NCBI GenBank assembly: GCA_002317135.1
Contig: DCIX01000037.1
Span: 4,971-68,970, forward strand
Length of the DNA stretch: 64,000 nt
DNA from: Bacteroidales bacterium UBA1715
GTDB lineage: Bacteria > Bacteroidota > Bacteroidia > Bacteroidales > UBA1715
Direction of reading: 5' to 3'
In this document: one piece after another, positions 44,730-54,910 of the stretch
Layout of the letters: each line of letters begins with the position of its first letter
How positions within the stretch are numbered: position 1 is the first letter of the stretch
Position numbers and translations under genes: made by a program
Notes under the pieces: generated by a model
Seen by the model: only the letters and a program-made list of their open reading frames with translations
The model's database searches: none
Told to the model about the DNA's origin: nothing

Positions 44730-46004
44730 ATGAATAGAGACAATACTATCTTTGACCTTATTGAAAAGGAACATCAAAGACAAATGCGAGGCATTGAGTT
44801 GATCGCATCAGAAAACTTTGTAAGTGAACAAGTTATGCAAGCTATGGGTTCATACTGCACAAACAAATATGCAGAAGGTTACCCAGGCAAACGCCACTAC
44901 GGAGGTTGCGAAGTTGTAGATGAAATCGAAACATTAGCAATAGAAAGATTAAAAGAACTTTACGGAGCTGAATTCGCAAACGTTCAACCTCACTCTGGTG
45001 CACAAGCAAATGGTGCTGTATTGTTATCTATTCTTCAACCAGGTGATAAATTTATGGGATTGGATTTGAACCATGGCGGACACCTTTCTCACGGTTCTTC
45101 AGTAAACACATCTGGTTTGATTTATCAACCAGTTCCTTACTATTTGAACAAAGAAACTGGTCGTGTTGATTACGACGAAATGGAACGTATTGCATTGCAA
45201 GAAAAACCAAAGTTGATTATCGGTGGTGGTTCTGCATATAGCCGTGAATGGGATTATGAAAGAATGCGTGCTATCGCTGACAAAATCGATGCAATCTTAA
45301 TGATTGACATGGCTCACCCTGCAGGTTTGATTGCTGCTGGCCTATTGAACAACCCAGTAAAATACGCTCACATTGTAACTTCTACAACTCACAAAACATT
45401 GCGTGGTCCTCGTGGTGGTGTTATAATTATAGGAAAAGACTTCGAAAATCCATGGGGAAAGAAAACTCCAAAAGGTGTTGTAAAAACTATGGGACAATTA
45501 ATTAACTCTGCTGTATTCCCAGGTATGCAAGGTGGTCCACTAGAACATGTAATTGCAGCAAAAGCAGTTGCATTTGGTGAAGCACTTACTCCTGAATTCA
45601 AGGCTTATCAAACACAAGTTAAGAAAAATGCTGCTGTTATGGCTCAATCATTCATGGATAAAGGTTATAAAATCATCTCTGATGGTACAGATAACCACTC
45701 AATGTTGGTTGACCTTCGTCCAAAATTCCCTGAATTAACAGGTAAAGCAGCAAAAGATGCATTGGTTAGTGCTGACATTACAACAAACGAAAATCTTGTT
45801 CCTTTTGATACTCGTAGCGCTTTCCAAACTTCTGGTTTGCGTTTCGGTACACCAGCAATCACAACTCGTGGTGTTAAGGAAGCAGAGATAAAAACTATCG
45901 TTGACCTTATCGACAAAGTTTTGTGCGACCCAACAGAAGCAACAATTAAATCTGTTAAGAATACTGTAAACGAAATGATGGCTCAATACCCATTATTCGC
46001 TTAA
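44730..46004 (+). CDS. glyA: Serine hydroxymethyltransferase
   Basis: 424 residues, the standard length. The PLP-lysine is in TSTTHKTLRGPRGG (about 220-233), and other family signatures are present: LIASENFVS (about 22-30), YAEGYPGKRYYGG-like segment, and LKFGTPA-type end (LRFGTPAITTRG). The enzyme converts serine and tetrahydrofolate to glycine and methylene-tetrahydrofolate, feeding one-carbon metabolism. Codon use is notably more regular than in neighbouring accessory genes, as expected for a highly expressed gene. Confidence 0.97.
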   Translation: MNRDNTIFDLIEKEHQRQMRGIELIASENFVSEQVMQAMGSYCTNKYAEGYPGKRHYGGCEVVDEIETLAIERLKELYGAEFANVQPHSGAQANGAVLLSILQPGDKFMGLDLNHGGHLSHGSSVNTSGLIYQPVPYYLNKETGRVDYDEMERIALQEKPKLIIGGGSAYSREWDYERMRAIADKIDAILMIDMAHPAGLIAAGLLNNPVKYAHIVTSTTHKTLRGPRGGVIIIGKDFENPWGKKTPKGVVKTMGQLINSAVFPGMQGGPLEHVIAAKAVAFGEALTPEFKAYQTQVKKNAAVMAQSFMDKGYKIISDGTDNHSMLVDLRPKFPELTGKAAKDALVSADITTNENLVPFDTRSAFQTSGLRFGTPAITTRGVKEAEIKTIVDLIDKVLCDPTEATIKSVKNTVNEMMAQYPLFA

Positions 46005-46036
46005 TATATTATGTTTAACTTTATTAAATTACTATA

Positions 46037-47515
46037 ATGGCAAATTATTTTAATGAAATTCCATTCCGCATTAAATTAGCAGAACTTGGAAAATGCGACT
46101 TCATGGACCGTTCAGAATTTGCAAACGGTTGTGATTATCTTAAAGGTAAAAAAGTTGTTATTTTAGGTTGTGGTGCTCAAGGTTTCAACCAAGGTTTGAA
46201 CATGAGAGACAGCGGTTTGGATGTTTCTTATGCTTTGCGTCAAGAAGCTATCGATCAAAAAAGACAATCTTGGAAAAACGCTACAGAAGCAGGTTTCAAA
46301 GTTGGAACATTCGAAGAATTAATTCCAACAGCAGATTTAGTATTAAACTTAACTCCTGATAAACAACATACTCCCGTACTTTCAAAGGCTCTTCCTTTGA
46401 TGAAAAAAGGTGCTTGTCTTTCTTACTCACACGGTTTCAATATCGTTGAAGAAGGTATGCAAATCCGTAAAGATATCACTGTTATCATGGTTGCTCCTAA
46501 ATGTCCAGGTACTGAAGTTCGCGCTGAATACACACGTGGTTTCGGTGTTCCTTGCTTATTAGCTGTTCACCGTGAAAACGACCCTAACGGCGACGGTATG
46601 GAAATTGCAAAAGCATACGTTTCTGCTATCGGTGGTGACCGTGCTGGTGTTCTTTCTTCTTCTTTCGTAGCTGAAGTAAAATCAGACCTTATGGGTGAAC
46701 AAACTATCCTTTGCGGTATGTTGCAAACTGGTTCTATCCTTTGCTTCAACAAAATGGTTGAAAAAGGTATCAACCCTGCTTGGGCTGCAAAATTCATCCA
46801 ATATGGTTGGGAAACTATCACTGAAGCATTGAAAATCGGTGGTATCACTAACATGATGGATCGTCTATCTAACCCTGCAAAAATGAAAGCGTTCTATCTT
46901 GCTGAAGAAATGAAAGAAATTATGCGTCCTTTGTACCGTAAGCACATGGCCGACATCATTTCTGGAGAATTCTCAAAAACTATGATGGAAGACTGGGCTA
47001 ACAACGATATTAAATTGTTAACTTGGAGAAAAGCAACAGGTGAAACAGCTTTCGAACAAACTGCTATTTCTAACGACGAAATCAAAGAACAAGAATACTT
47101 CGACAAAGGTACTTTGATGGTTGCTATGGTTAAAGCTGGTGTTGAATTAGCATTCGAATCAATGACAGAATCTGGTATCAAACCTGAATCTGCATACTAT
47201 GAATCACTTCACGAAGTGCCTCTAATCGCTAACACTATCGCTCGTAAGAAATTGTACGAAATGAACAAAGTAATTTCTGATACAGCTGAATACGGTTGCT
47301 ACTTATTCGACAACGCTTGTCGTCCATTGTTGAGCGACTTCATGAGCAAAATCGACACTGATGTTATCGGTAAAAACTATAACGATGGTAAAGATGCTCA
47401 CGTTGACAACATGGAATTAGTTCGCATCAATGCTGAAATCCGTTACCACGGTATCGAAGTTGTTGGTGAAGAACTTCGTGCTGAAATGACAGCTATGAAA
47501 GAAATCATCAAATAA
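46037..47515 (+). CDS. ilvC: Ketol-acid reductoisomerase (class II)
   Basis: 492 residues, the long class II form like the E. coli enzyme, beginning MANYFNEIPFRIKLAELGKC. The NADPH-binding motif GCGAQGFNQGLNMRDSG (about 45-61) is followed by the duplicated knotted helical domain with the metal-binding acidic residues. It converts acetolactate to dihydroxyisovalerate in branched-chain amino acid synthesis, using NADPH and magnesium. It lies 32 bases after glyA, possibly co-transcribed; no other ilv gene is in the window. Confidence 0.97.
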   Translation: MANYFNEIPFRIKLAELGKCDFMDRSEFANGCDYLKGKKVVILGCGAQGFNQGLNMRDSGLDVSYALRQEAIDQKRQSWKNATEAGFKVGTFEELIPTADLVLNLTPDKQHTPVLSKALPLMKKGACLSYSHGFNIVEEGMQIRKDITVIMVAPKCPGTEVRAEYTRGFGVPCLLAVHRENDPNGDGMEIAKAYVSAIGGDRAGVLSSSFVAEVKSDLMGEQTILCGMLQTGSILCFNKMVEKGINPAWAAKFIQYGWETITEALKIGGITNMMDRLSNPAKMKAFYLAEEMKEIMRPLYRKHMADIISGEFSKTMMEDWANNDIKLLTWRKATGETAFEQTAISNDEIKEQEYFDKGTLMVAMVKAGVELAFESMTESGIKPESAYYESLHEVPLIANTIARKKLYEMNKVISDTAEYGCYLFDNACRPLLSDFMSKIDTDVIGKNYNDGKDAHVDNMELVRINAEIRYHGIEVVGEELRAEMTAMKEIIK

Positions 47516-47532
47516 GATTTCCTTATACTAAT

Positions 47533-47568
47533 AAAAAAGCCTGTGCGAATTTCGTACAGGCTTTTTTT
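47533..47568 (+). terminator. Intrinsic terminator after ilvC
   Basis: AAAGCCTGT and ACAGGCTTT arms with a partly paired interior and flanking A and T runs. It sits between convergent genes. Confidence 0.85.
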
Positions 47569-47591
47569 ATTTTCATACATATCAATATTTA

Positions 47592-48065
47592 TTATGGTAA
47601 TACAATAACTGCAGATGTATCTATATTACTTTTATTCAAATCTCTATCGTAAATAAAATATGTAAAGTAAACACTATCGTATGGAAATACTCCCCTAGCA
47701 ATTGTGATATCTACACTAACTGTAGCCTTTATAAATTTAGTATTCCCCTCTTCCCGTAAACGAGGTATTCTATAACTAAACTCGTATGGAAGCGTGTTCG
47801 TATCACCATCCTCAATAGAATGTGCAATAGCATAGAAATTTTGTTGATATTCACCAACATACGGACTAACCGTATCGATTGGTTCCAAACCAACATTTCC
47901 ATCACCATCATGCAAAAGAAACGAGAAACGCAATAAATAGTCTGAATCAGTTGATGCCAATTGCACATTTTGAAAAGCTACTTGAGGAACATTGTCATAT
48001 TGCGGATATTGTTTCTTGCACCCCAAAAAACATACGCAAAACACTAATATCCAAACCTTTCTCAT
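47592..48065 (-). CDS. Hypothetical lipoprotein
   Basis: 157 residues with lipobox CFLGC (Cys at 16) followed by KKQYPQYD. The mature part has a beta-rich pattern with LRFSFLLHDGDGNVGLEPIDT and VYFTYFIYDRDLNKSN, reminiscent of Ig-like or calcium-contacting loops (DGDGNVG). No named family recognised; similar short lipoproteins are common in Bacteroidetes. Divergent from the next secreted gene. Confidence 0.7.
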   Translation of the reverse strand: MRKVWILVFCVCFLGCKKQYPQYDNVPQVAFQNVQLASTDSDYLLRFSFLLHDGDGNVGLEPIDTVSPYVGEYQQNFYAIAHSIEDGDTNTLPYEFSYRIPRLREEGNTKFIKATVSVDITIARGVFPYDSVYFTYFIYDRDLNKSNIDTSAVIVLP

Positions 48066-48155
48066 AACAAAATCAAAAATACTATTTTTTGTAAGTATAG
48101 AAAATAGTACAAACAGAAAAGTAATTTTTCACACAAAAAAAAATAATCACATTTT

Positions 48156-48185
48156 TTTGAAAGATATAAAATATTTATACTTTTG
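48156..48185 (+). promoter_or_regulatory. Promoter upstream of the T9SS-sorted protein
   Basis: TTTG at 48156-48159, an 18-base spacer and TACTTTTG at 48178-48185 match the Bacteroidetes consensus. The ATG at 48214 is 28 bases downstream, which supports that start over longer in-frame alternatives. Confidence 0.7.
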
Positions 48186-48213
48186 CGCCCACATTTCAGA
48201 ACACATAAACACA

Positions 48214-48699
48214 ATGAAAACAGCAAAAAAGATCACTTTAAACGCGATTTTATGCATACTTGTATCTATTACATGTAGCACTGTTTATGCACAATCTGGC
48301 ATTGTTTCAGGAGGAGGAACAGCCAAAACAGAACAAGGAACAATTTCTTGTAGCATTGGTCAGATTGTGTTTACGCAAAAAACTTCAAGTATAGGAAGTA
48401 TACAAGAAGGTTTACAGCAACCTGAATCGTCGGTTAATATTCTGAATATCAATAATATTAATAATGACTTGCATATTTCTGCATCACCAAATCCGACAAA
48501 GGATATTTGTAGGATTTCTATGCAATCGGACAAAAACTACCAATATATAATTACAACAATTACAGGAAAAACAATTGAAGAAGGAACACTTACAAATAAC
48601 AGTGAATTACATTTCCAGCACTATCTTAACGGAATATACCTTCTCCAAATAAAAATCAACGAAAAAGAATATACGTCAATAAAAATAATCAAAGAATAA
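48214..48699 (+). CDS. T9SS type A sorting domain-containing protein
   Basis: 161 residues from ATG 48214. The signal peptide (about 1-25, ending VYAQ) is followed by a short segment SGIVSGGGTAKTEQGTISCS found in many small Bacteroidetes secreted proteins, and the last 75 residues form a type A sorting domain (SASPNPTKD ... ISMQ ... LNGIYLLQIKINEKEYTSIKIIKE). It is a minimal T9SS cargo with almost no passenger. It is 3 bases before the fibre/phosphatase gene, so the two are probably one operon. Confidence 0.82.
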   Translation: MKTAKKITLNAILCILVSITCSTVYAQSGIVSGGGTAKTEQGTISCSIGQIVFTQKTSSIGSIQEGLQQPESSVNILNINNINNDLHISASPNPTKDICRISMQSDKNYQYIITTITGKTIEEGTLTNNSELHFQHYLNGIYLLQIKINEKEYTSIKIIKE

Positions 48700-48702
48700 A
48701 CT

Positions 48703-51297
48703 ATGAAAAAGCTTTTCGCAACAATCTTTTTTTTCCTTAGTATCGTTACGTCTGTCATATCAAATTCACCACAAACAATTAGTTATCAAGCTATTGTCAA
48801 AAACAACAATGGTCAAATCCTAAAAGAAACAACTATTGGCGTACGCATTTCCATTATTCAAGATGAAGAAGACGGAATTGTTATTTATAGCGAAGAACGC
48901 AGCGAACAGACTAATGAAAATGGTTTACTTTCGTTTGCTATAGGTGACAACAATGGCATTTCCAGTCAATCATTAGATAATATAGATTGGGGCAATGCCA
49001 CACATTACATTCGTTGCGAATTAGACTTAAACGGTGGAACAAATTATACACTGAGCATTACAAATCTTGTAACAAGCGTGCCGTATGCTCTTTACGCAGA
49101 AAGAATCAATCAAAATGCCCTTCCTACATGGATTTGGAACGAAGAAAAACCTACATACAACTATTCTGAAATACAAGGTATTCCGACTATTCCGACAAAA
49201 TTAAGCGAACTTGAAAACGATATTACAATAACAGTAGAAACAACAGGAAAAGATTCTGAATTTTTACAATCTATTGCATCGAGCATTACAGCAAACGATA
49301 CCGCAAATTGGAATGCAAAAGCCTCAATATCAGCAATTCCTACAAAAACTAGCCAACTTACTAATGACAATGGGTATATCACTCTAAACGAAGTACCAAC
49401 CGTTACCGTTCCAACTAAAGTAAGTGAGTTAACAAATGATGTGCAATTCATCACAATAAACGACATCCCTACTATAGCAGTTCCAACAAAAGTTAGTGAG
49501 TTAAGCAATGATGCACAATTCATCACAATAAACGACATCCCTACTGTAGCCGTACCTACAAAAGTAAGTCAACTTGAAAACGACAAGAACTTTGCTACTA
49601 GCGAAACTATCCCTACAAAAACGAGTCAACTTACAAACGATAACGGTTTCATCACTTTAAACGAAGTGCCAACTGTTACTGTTCCTACTAAAGTCAGTGA
49701 GTTAACCAATGATAGTCAATTCATTACAGCTAATGACATTCCTACTGTAAATGTTCCTACAAAAACAAGCCAACTTACAAACGACAATGGCTTTATCACT
49801 TTAAATGAAGTGCCAACTGTTACCGTTCCTACTAAAGTTAGCGAGTTAACCAATGATAGTCAATTTATTACAGCTAATGATATTCCTAGCGTAAACGTTC
49901 CAACTAAAATTAGCGAACTTCAAAATGACCAAAACTTTGTAACATCAGATAAATTGCCTACTAAAACCAGTCAGCTTACAAACGACAATGGCTTTATCAC
50001 ACTAAATGAAGTGCCAACGGTTACAGTCCCTACAAAAGTCAGTGAGTTAACTAATGATAGTCAATACATTACAGCTAATGACATTCCTACTGTAAACGTT
50101 CCTACTAAAACAAGTCAACTTACAAACGATAATGGTTTTATCACTTTAAATGAAGTGCCAACCGTTACTGTTCCTACTAAAGTTAGCGAGTTAGCAAATG
50201 ATAGTCAATTCATTACAGTTAACGATATTCCTACGGTAACTGTTCCTACAAAAGTGAGCGAATTAACCAATGATGCACAATTCATAACAATAAACGACAT
50301 CCCTACTGTAGCCGTACCTACAAAAGTAAGTCAACTAGAAAATGACAAGAACTTTGCTACAAGCGAAATTATTCCTACAAAAACCAGTCAATTAACTAAC
50401 GACAACGGATACATTACTCTAAATGAAGTGCCAACTGTTAGTGTCCCTACTAAAGTTAGTGAGTTAACCAATGATGCTTTATATATCACCCAAGCTCAAC
50501 TTGATGAAATTCTAACAAAAATCGAAGATTTAAAGACTCAAAATAACGAACTACAAACTGCTATAGAACAACTTAAAAACGCTAGTAATTCTTCAACACA
50601 AACATTTAAGAGAACTGTTGTTAATACATATAAAGACTTTTCAATGAAAGATTTCAATGATGCATCAACTGTGTATCATTCCTTAAAAGAAGGTGATAGA
50701 ATCATCTTCATTATCCGCCATTCAAAACGAAACGACGATTCTTCTTTTGGTAGCAAACTAACGGCCGAAGGTATTCAAATGGCAAGAACTGCAGGTGCAA
50801 AATTACAAGGCGGACTTGCAGGCATAAACGATTCATACTATGGCTCAACGGCTTATCCACGCTGTAAGGAAACAAGTTATTACATTGCAAATTCTCGTGG
50901 CGACACTGAACCTAAAGATACAACAAGCGTACACGCTCCTATCGACGTTGTTCTTGGCAATTATTTCACCGAAAACACAAAATGGCCATATATCGCCCAA
51001 TACTACGAAAATCATATTAGTCAAGCCAATGATAAGGCAATATATATGATAAATACGCTTTGTGAATTAACCGAAGGAAAAACATTCTCGTGGTTTACAT
51101 CACACGATTTTACTACACTTATTTTAACAGAATGGGCAACAGACCACGCTATAAAATTCGTATCTCCAAATTGGATTAATTACCTAACGGGAGTAGCCGT
51201 TATTGTACACCCTGACAAGTCTTGGGAAGTATACCCTGTAAAAAATCTTGCGAGTGGATACAATACCGACAAAGGTGACTATAGCACTTGGTGGTAA
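48703..51297 (+). CDS. Secreted fibre-like repeat protein with C-terminal histidine phosphatase domain
   Basis: 864 residues. Signal peptide 1-21, then an N-terminal domain common in Bacteroidetes surface proteins (ISYQAIVKNNNGQIL ... VPYALYAERI, about 25-135). Residues about 205-595 hold about 16 units of 24 residues (PTKVSELTNDSQFITANDIP type), grouped as six larger blocks, like trimeric phage tail-fibre or adhesin stalks. A short coiled coil (about 600-630) precedes a histidine-phosphatase domain with RHSKR at 672-676 and SHD at 800-802. The last residues (GDYSTWW) are not a typical T9SS sorting domain. Phosphatase substrate is unknown; a fibre-displayed enzyme is inferred. Confidence 0.82.
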   Translation: MKKLFATIFFFLSIVTSVISNSPQTISYQAIVKNNNGQILKETTIGVRISIIQDEEDGIVIYSEERSEQTNENGLLSFAIGDNNGISSQSLDNIDWGNATHYIRCELDLNGGTNYTLSITNLVTSVPYALYAERINQNALPTWIWNEEKPTYNYSEIQGIPTIPTKLSELENDITITVETTGKDSEFLQSIASSITANDTANWNAKASISAIPTKTSQLTNDNGYITLNEVPTVTVPTKVSELTNDVQFITINDIPTIAVPTKVSELSNDAQFITINDIPTVAVPTKVSQLENDKNFATSETIPTKTSQLTNDNGFITLNEVPTVTVPTKVSELTNDSQFITANDIPTVNVPTKTSQLTNDNGFITLNEVPTVTVPTKVSELTNDSQFITANDIPSVNVPTKISELQNDQNFVTSDKLPTKTSQLTNDNGFITLNEVPTVTVPTKVSELTNDSQYITANDIPTVNVPTKTSQLTNDNGFITLNEVPTVTVPTKVSELANDSQFITVNDIPTVTVPTKVSELTNDAQFITINDIPTVAVPTKVSQLENDKNFATSEIIPTKTSQLTNDNGYITLNEVPTVSVPTKVSELTNDALYITQAQLDEILTKIEDLKTQNNELQTAIEQLKNASNSSTQTFKRTVVNTYKDFSMKDFNDASTVYHSLKEGDRIIFIIRHSKRNDDSSFGSKLTAEGIQMARTAGAKLQGGLAGINDSYYGSTAYPRCKETSYYIANSRGDTEPKDTTSVHAPIDVVLGNYFTENTKWPYIAQYYENHISQANDKAIYMINTLCELTEGKTFSWFTSHDFTTLILTEWATDHAIKFVSPNWINYLTGVAVIVHPDKSWEVYPVKNLASGYNTDKGDYSTWW
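49337..50490 (+). repeat. In-frame tandem repeat region (72/144-bp units)
   Basis: DNA repeats encode the fibre stalk. Units of about 72 bases alternate in two types, giving near-identical blocks of 144 bases or more. The block encoding TKTSQLTNDNG recurs six times. Such arrays are prone to copy-number change and to misassembly from short reads. Confidence 0.85.
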
Positions 51298-51317
51298 TAT
51301 TTAACACAACAAATCCC

Positions 51318-51352
51318 AAAGTCATTCGTAATTGAATGACTTTTTTTTTATA
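51318..51352 (+). terminator. Intrinsic terminator
   Basis: AAAGTCATTC and GAATGACTTT around a six-base loop, followed by a T run. It ends the operon of secreted proteins before ileS. Confidence 0.85.
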
Positions 51353-51427
51353 AAACTTATCAACAGATTTATTTCATCCGTTTAATAATTAACAGAAATA
51401 AATAAGTAAGATGCAAAATTTATAAAG

Positions 51428-51435
51428 TATATTTG
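51428..51435 (+). promoter_or_regulatory. -7 promoter box (TATATTTG) of ileS
   Basis: Matches TAnnTTTG, 25 bases before the ileS ATG. No clear -33 TTTG. No T-box leader is seen. Confidence 0.55.
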
Positions 51436-51460
51436 CACCACTAAAAAACGTTTTTTTACA

Positions 51461-54400
51461 ATGAGTGAGAAGTTTAAAGAATATTCTGGGTTAGATTTAT
51501 CTCAGGTCAACAAAGATATTCTACAGAAATGGATTGATAATGACACATTTAATAAGAGTGTGTCAACTCGTGAAGGTCATAAATCATTTGTATTTTTCGA
51601 AGGTCCTCCATCGGCAAACGGTCTTCCTGGTATTCACCACGTAATGGCTCGTACCATTAAGGATTCTGTATGTCGTTATAAAACTATGCAAGGTTTCCAA
51701 GTACACAGAAAAGCTGGTTGGGATACCCACGGACTTCCTGTTGAACTTGGTGTAGAAAAAGAACTTGGCATTACAAAAGAAGACATTGGTACAAAAATCA
51801 GCGTTGAAGATTACAACAACGCCTGCCGTAGCAATGTGATGAAATATACAAGCCAATGGGAAAATCTTACACAACGCATTGGTTACTGGGTTGATATGAA
51901 AGATCCGTATATTACATACGACAATAAATACATTGAAACTCTTTGGTATTTGTTGAAGGAATTGTACAAAAAAGGACTCCTTTACAAAGGATATACTATC
52001 CAACCATACTCTCCTGCTGCAGGTACTGGTTTAAGTTCTCACGAATTGAACCAACCTGGTTGCTACCGCGATGTAAAAGACACAACTTGCACAGCACAAT
52101 TTAAAGTTGTTCGCAATGCAAAAAGTGAGTCACTTTTCGCTGGCGTTGATACAGATTTATACATCTTGGCATGGACAACTACTCCATGGACATTGTCTTC
52201 AAACACAGCACTTTGCGTTGGTCCAAAAATCCAATATGTAAAAATTAAAACCTTCAACCCATATACTGGCTCACCAATGACCGCCATTATGGCAAAAGAT
52301 CGCGTTTCTGCATATTTCCATAAAGATGGCGAAAATGCTGACTTTGCAGCATACAATGCTGGCGACAAGATTGTTCCTTATACAATTTTAGCCGAAATTC
52401 CAGCAAGCGAGCTTATTGGTGTACAATATGAACAATTGCAACCATGGGTACAAGTTGACGGAAAAGCATTCGAAGTAATTGCCGGTGACTATGTAACAAC
52501 AGAAGATGGTACAGGTATCGTTCACATTGCGCCAACGTTCGGTGCTGACGATGCTTTTGTTGCTAAAAAAGCTGGTATAGCAGGAATGCTTGTTATTGAC
52601 AAAAACGGAAAAACATCTCCTCTTGTTGACAAACAAGGTCGTATGATTCCTGTGGAAGAAATGGATGCTGACTTTGTTAAGTCAAATGTAAATGTTGAAG
52701 CATACAAATCAGTTGCTGGTCGCTATGTTAAAAACGCATACGACGCAACATTAACAGACAAAGACGAAACACTTGACGTAAGTATTTGTATGGCATTGAA
52801 AGCCGAAAATAAGGTTTTCAAAATCGAAAAACATGTACACAACTATCCACACTGCTGGAGAACAGACAAACCAATTCTATACTACCCTCTTGACAGCTGG
52901 TTCATTAAGAGTCCAGAGTGTAAAGAGCGTATGATTGAGTTGAATAAAACAATCAATTGGAAGCCTGCATCTACAGGTTCTGGCCGTTTTGGTAAATGGT
53001 TGGAAAACTTGAATGACTGGAACTTATCCCGTTCTCGTTTCTGGGGAACTCCACTTCCTATTTGGTTGTCGGAAGATAAATCAGAAGAAAAATGTATCGG
53101 TTCTTTGGAAGAATTGAAAAACGAAATCGAATTGTCTATCAAAGCCGGATTTATGACAGAAAATCCATTGAAAGACTTTGTTGTTGGTGATTTTTCTAAA
53201 GAAAACTACAATAAATTCGATATTCACCGTCCGTATGTAGATAACATTGTATTGGTTTCTCCAAAGGGACAAAAAATGTATCGTGAAACGGACATTATCG
53301 ATGTTTGGTTCGATTCTGGATCTATGCCATACGCACAAATCCACTATCCATTCGAAAACAAAGATGCATTCAACACTGTATTCCCAGCCGATTTCATCGC
53401 CGAAGGTGTTGACCAAACTCGTGGTTGGTTCTTCACATTGCACGCAATTGCTACAATGTTATTCGACAATGTTGCATTCAAAAATGTAGTTTCTAACGGT
53501 CTTGTTCTTGACAAAAACGGTAACAAGATGTCGAAACGTCTTGGTAATGCAATAGATCCATTCAAAGAAATCGAAGAACAAGGAACCGATCCTGTTCGTT
53601 GGTATATGATTACCAACTCTTCTCCTTGGGATAACTTGAAATACGATAGCGAAGGTGTTGCAGAAGTTAAGCGTAAATTCTTCGGAACACTTTACAATAC
53701 TTATTCATTCTTTGCATTGTATGCAAATCTTGACAAATTCGCTATGGAACAAGCACCTGTTCCAAACGATCAACGACCAGAAATTGACCGTTGGATTTTG
53801 TCATTATTGAACACATTAATCAAGAATGTAACTGAACAATACGAAAACTACGAACCTACAAAAGCAGGTCGTATGATTCAAGATTTCGTAAACGATAACT
53901 TGAGTAACTGGTATGTTCGCTTGTCTCGTAAACGTTTCTGGAAAGGTGAACTAAACACCGACAAGATTTCTGCATACCAAACATTATACACTTGTTTGGA
54001 AACAGTTTCATTGTTGATGGCTCCTATCGCTCCATTCTATGCGGATCAACTATTCTGCGACTTGAATAAGGTAACGAACCGTTTCGATGTAGATTCTGTT
54101 CACTTGGCAACATTCCCTAAAGCAGATGAATCTATTATCGATAGCCAATTGGAGACAAGAATGGAAATGGCACAAACTGTTTCGTCAATGATTTTAGCAT
54201 TGCGTCGTAAGGTTGCCATTAAGGTTCGTCAACCACTTCAAAAAATCATCATACCTATCATTAACGATGAATTTGAACAAAATTTGAAAGCCGTTGAAAA
54301 TATAATCAAGGCAGAAGTTAATGTGAAAGAAATTGATTTATTGAAAGATGCGTCACAAGTTTTGGTAAAAACAATCAAACCAAACTTCAAAGCATTAGGT

Positions 54401-54892
54401 CCTAAGTGCGGTAAAATAATGAAAGAAGTTGCCGCACAAATCACAGCATTCTCTAACGAAGAAATATGCGAATTCGAAAGAAATGGTGCTAAATCGATCG
54501 TTGTAAATGGTCAACAAATTGACCTTACACTCGACGATGTAACTATCATTTCAAAAGACATTCCTGGCTGGCAAGTGGCTAACGAAGGTAACATTACCGT
54601 TGCCCTTGACACTACGCTTACCGACGAATTAGTTGCCGAAGGTATTGCCCGCGAATTTGTCAACAGAATTCAAAATCTTCGTAAAGACAGCGGATTAGAT
54701 GTAACAGATAAGATTGCATTAACAATTCAAAAGCACGATGCTATCAATGCTGCCATAGAAAAACACAAAGCATATATTGCTTCGGAAACATTATGTGCAG
54801 ACATTCAATTAGTTGACACAGTCAACGACGATAGCAAGAAACTTGTTGAACTTGATGAAATCCAAACTTACATGGCAATCAAGAAAGTATAA
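51461..54892 (+). CDS. ileS: Isoleucyl-tRNA synthetase
   Basis: 1143 residues, the long (eukaryotic-like, type 2) form usual in Bacteroidetes. The class I HIGH motif appears as GIHHVMA near residue 55 and KMSKR near residue 688 (NKMSKRLGN). The CP1 editing domain spans about 190-410 with the TTPWTLSSN motif, and the anticodon-binding helical region follows from about 750. It charges tRNA-Ile and edits valine. Downstream dksA-like and lspA genes are close by on the same strand; ileS-lspA linkage is common in bacteria. Confidence 0.97.
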   Translation: MSEKFKEYSGLDLSQVNKDILQKWIDNDTFNKSVSTREGHKSFVFFEGPPSANGLPGIHHVMARTIKDSVCRYKTMQGFQVHRKAGWDTHGLPVELGVEKELGITKEDIGTKISVEDYNNACRSNVMKYTSQWENLTQRIGYWVDMKDPYITYDNKYIETLWYLLKELYKKGLLYKGYTIQPYSPAAGTGLSSHELNQPGCYRDVKDTTCTAQFKVVRNAKSESLFAGVDTDLYILAWTTTPWTLSSNTALCVGPKIQYVKIKTFNPYTGSPMTAIMAKDRVSAYFHKDGENADFAAYNAGDKIVPYTILAEIPASELIGVQYEQLQPWVQVDGKAFEVIAGDYVTTEDGTGIVHIAPTFGADDAFVAKKAGIAGMLVIDKNGKTSPLVDKQGRMIPVEEMDADFVKSNVNVEAYKSVAGRYVKNAYDATLTDKDETLDVSICMALKAENKVFKIEKHVHNYPHCWRTDKPILYYPLDSWFIKSPECKERMIELNKTINWKPASTGSGRFGKWLENLNDWNLSRSRFWGTPLPIWLSEDKSEEKCIGSLEELKNEIELSIKAGFMTENPLKDFVVGDFSKENYNKFDIHRPYVDNIVLVSPKGQKMYRETDIIDVWFDSGSMPYAQIHYPFENKDAFNTVFPADFIAEGVDQTRGWFFTLHAIATMLFDNVAFKNVVSNGLVLDKNGNKMSKRLGNAIDPFKEIEEQGTDPVRWYMITNSSPWDNLKYDSEGVAEVKRKFFGTLYNTYSFFALYANLDKFAMEQAPVPNDQRPEIDRWILSLLNTLIKNVTEQYENYEPTKAGRMIQDFVNDNLSNWYVRLSRKRFWKGELNTDKISAYQTLYTCLETVSLLMAPIAPFYADQLFCDLNKVTNRFDVDSVHLATFPKADESIIDSQLETRMEMAQTVSSMILALRRKVAIKVRQPLQKIIIPIINDEFEQNLKAVENIIKAEVNVKEIDLLKDASQVLVKTIKPNFKALGPKCGKIMKEVAAQITAFSNEEICEFERNGAKSIVVNGQQIDLTLDDVTIISKDIPGWQVANEGNITVALDTTLTDELVAEGIAREFVNRIQNLRKDSGLDVTDKIALTIQKHDAINAAIEKHKAYIASETLCADIQLVDTVNDDSKKLVELDEIQTYMAIKKV

Positions 54893-54910
54893 CACATAAA
54901 TAAAATAACT

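Noticed and set aside
47992..48213. A longer start for the T9SS-sorted protein
   Set aside because: The extra sequence contains the promoter at 48156-48185 and overlaps the divergent lipoprotein gene; the signal peptide begins at 48214.
51352..51460. A T-box leader before ileS
   Set aside because: The leader after the -7 box is only about 20 bases, too short for a T-box, and none of its conserved sequences is present.
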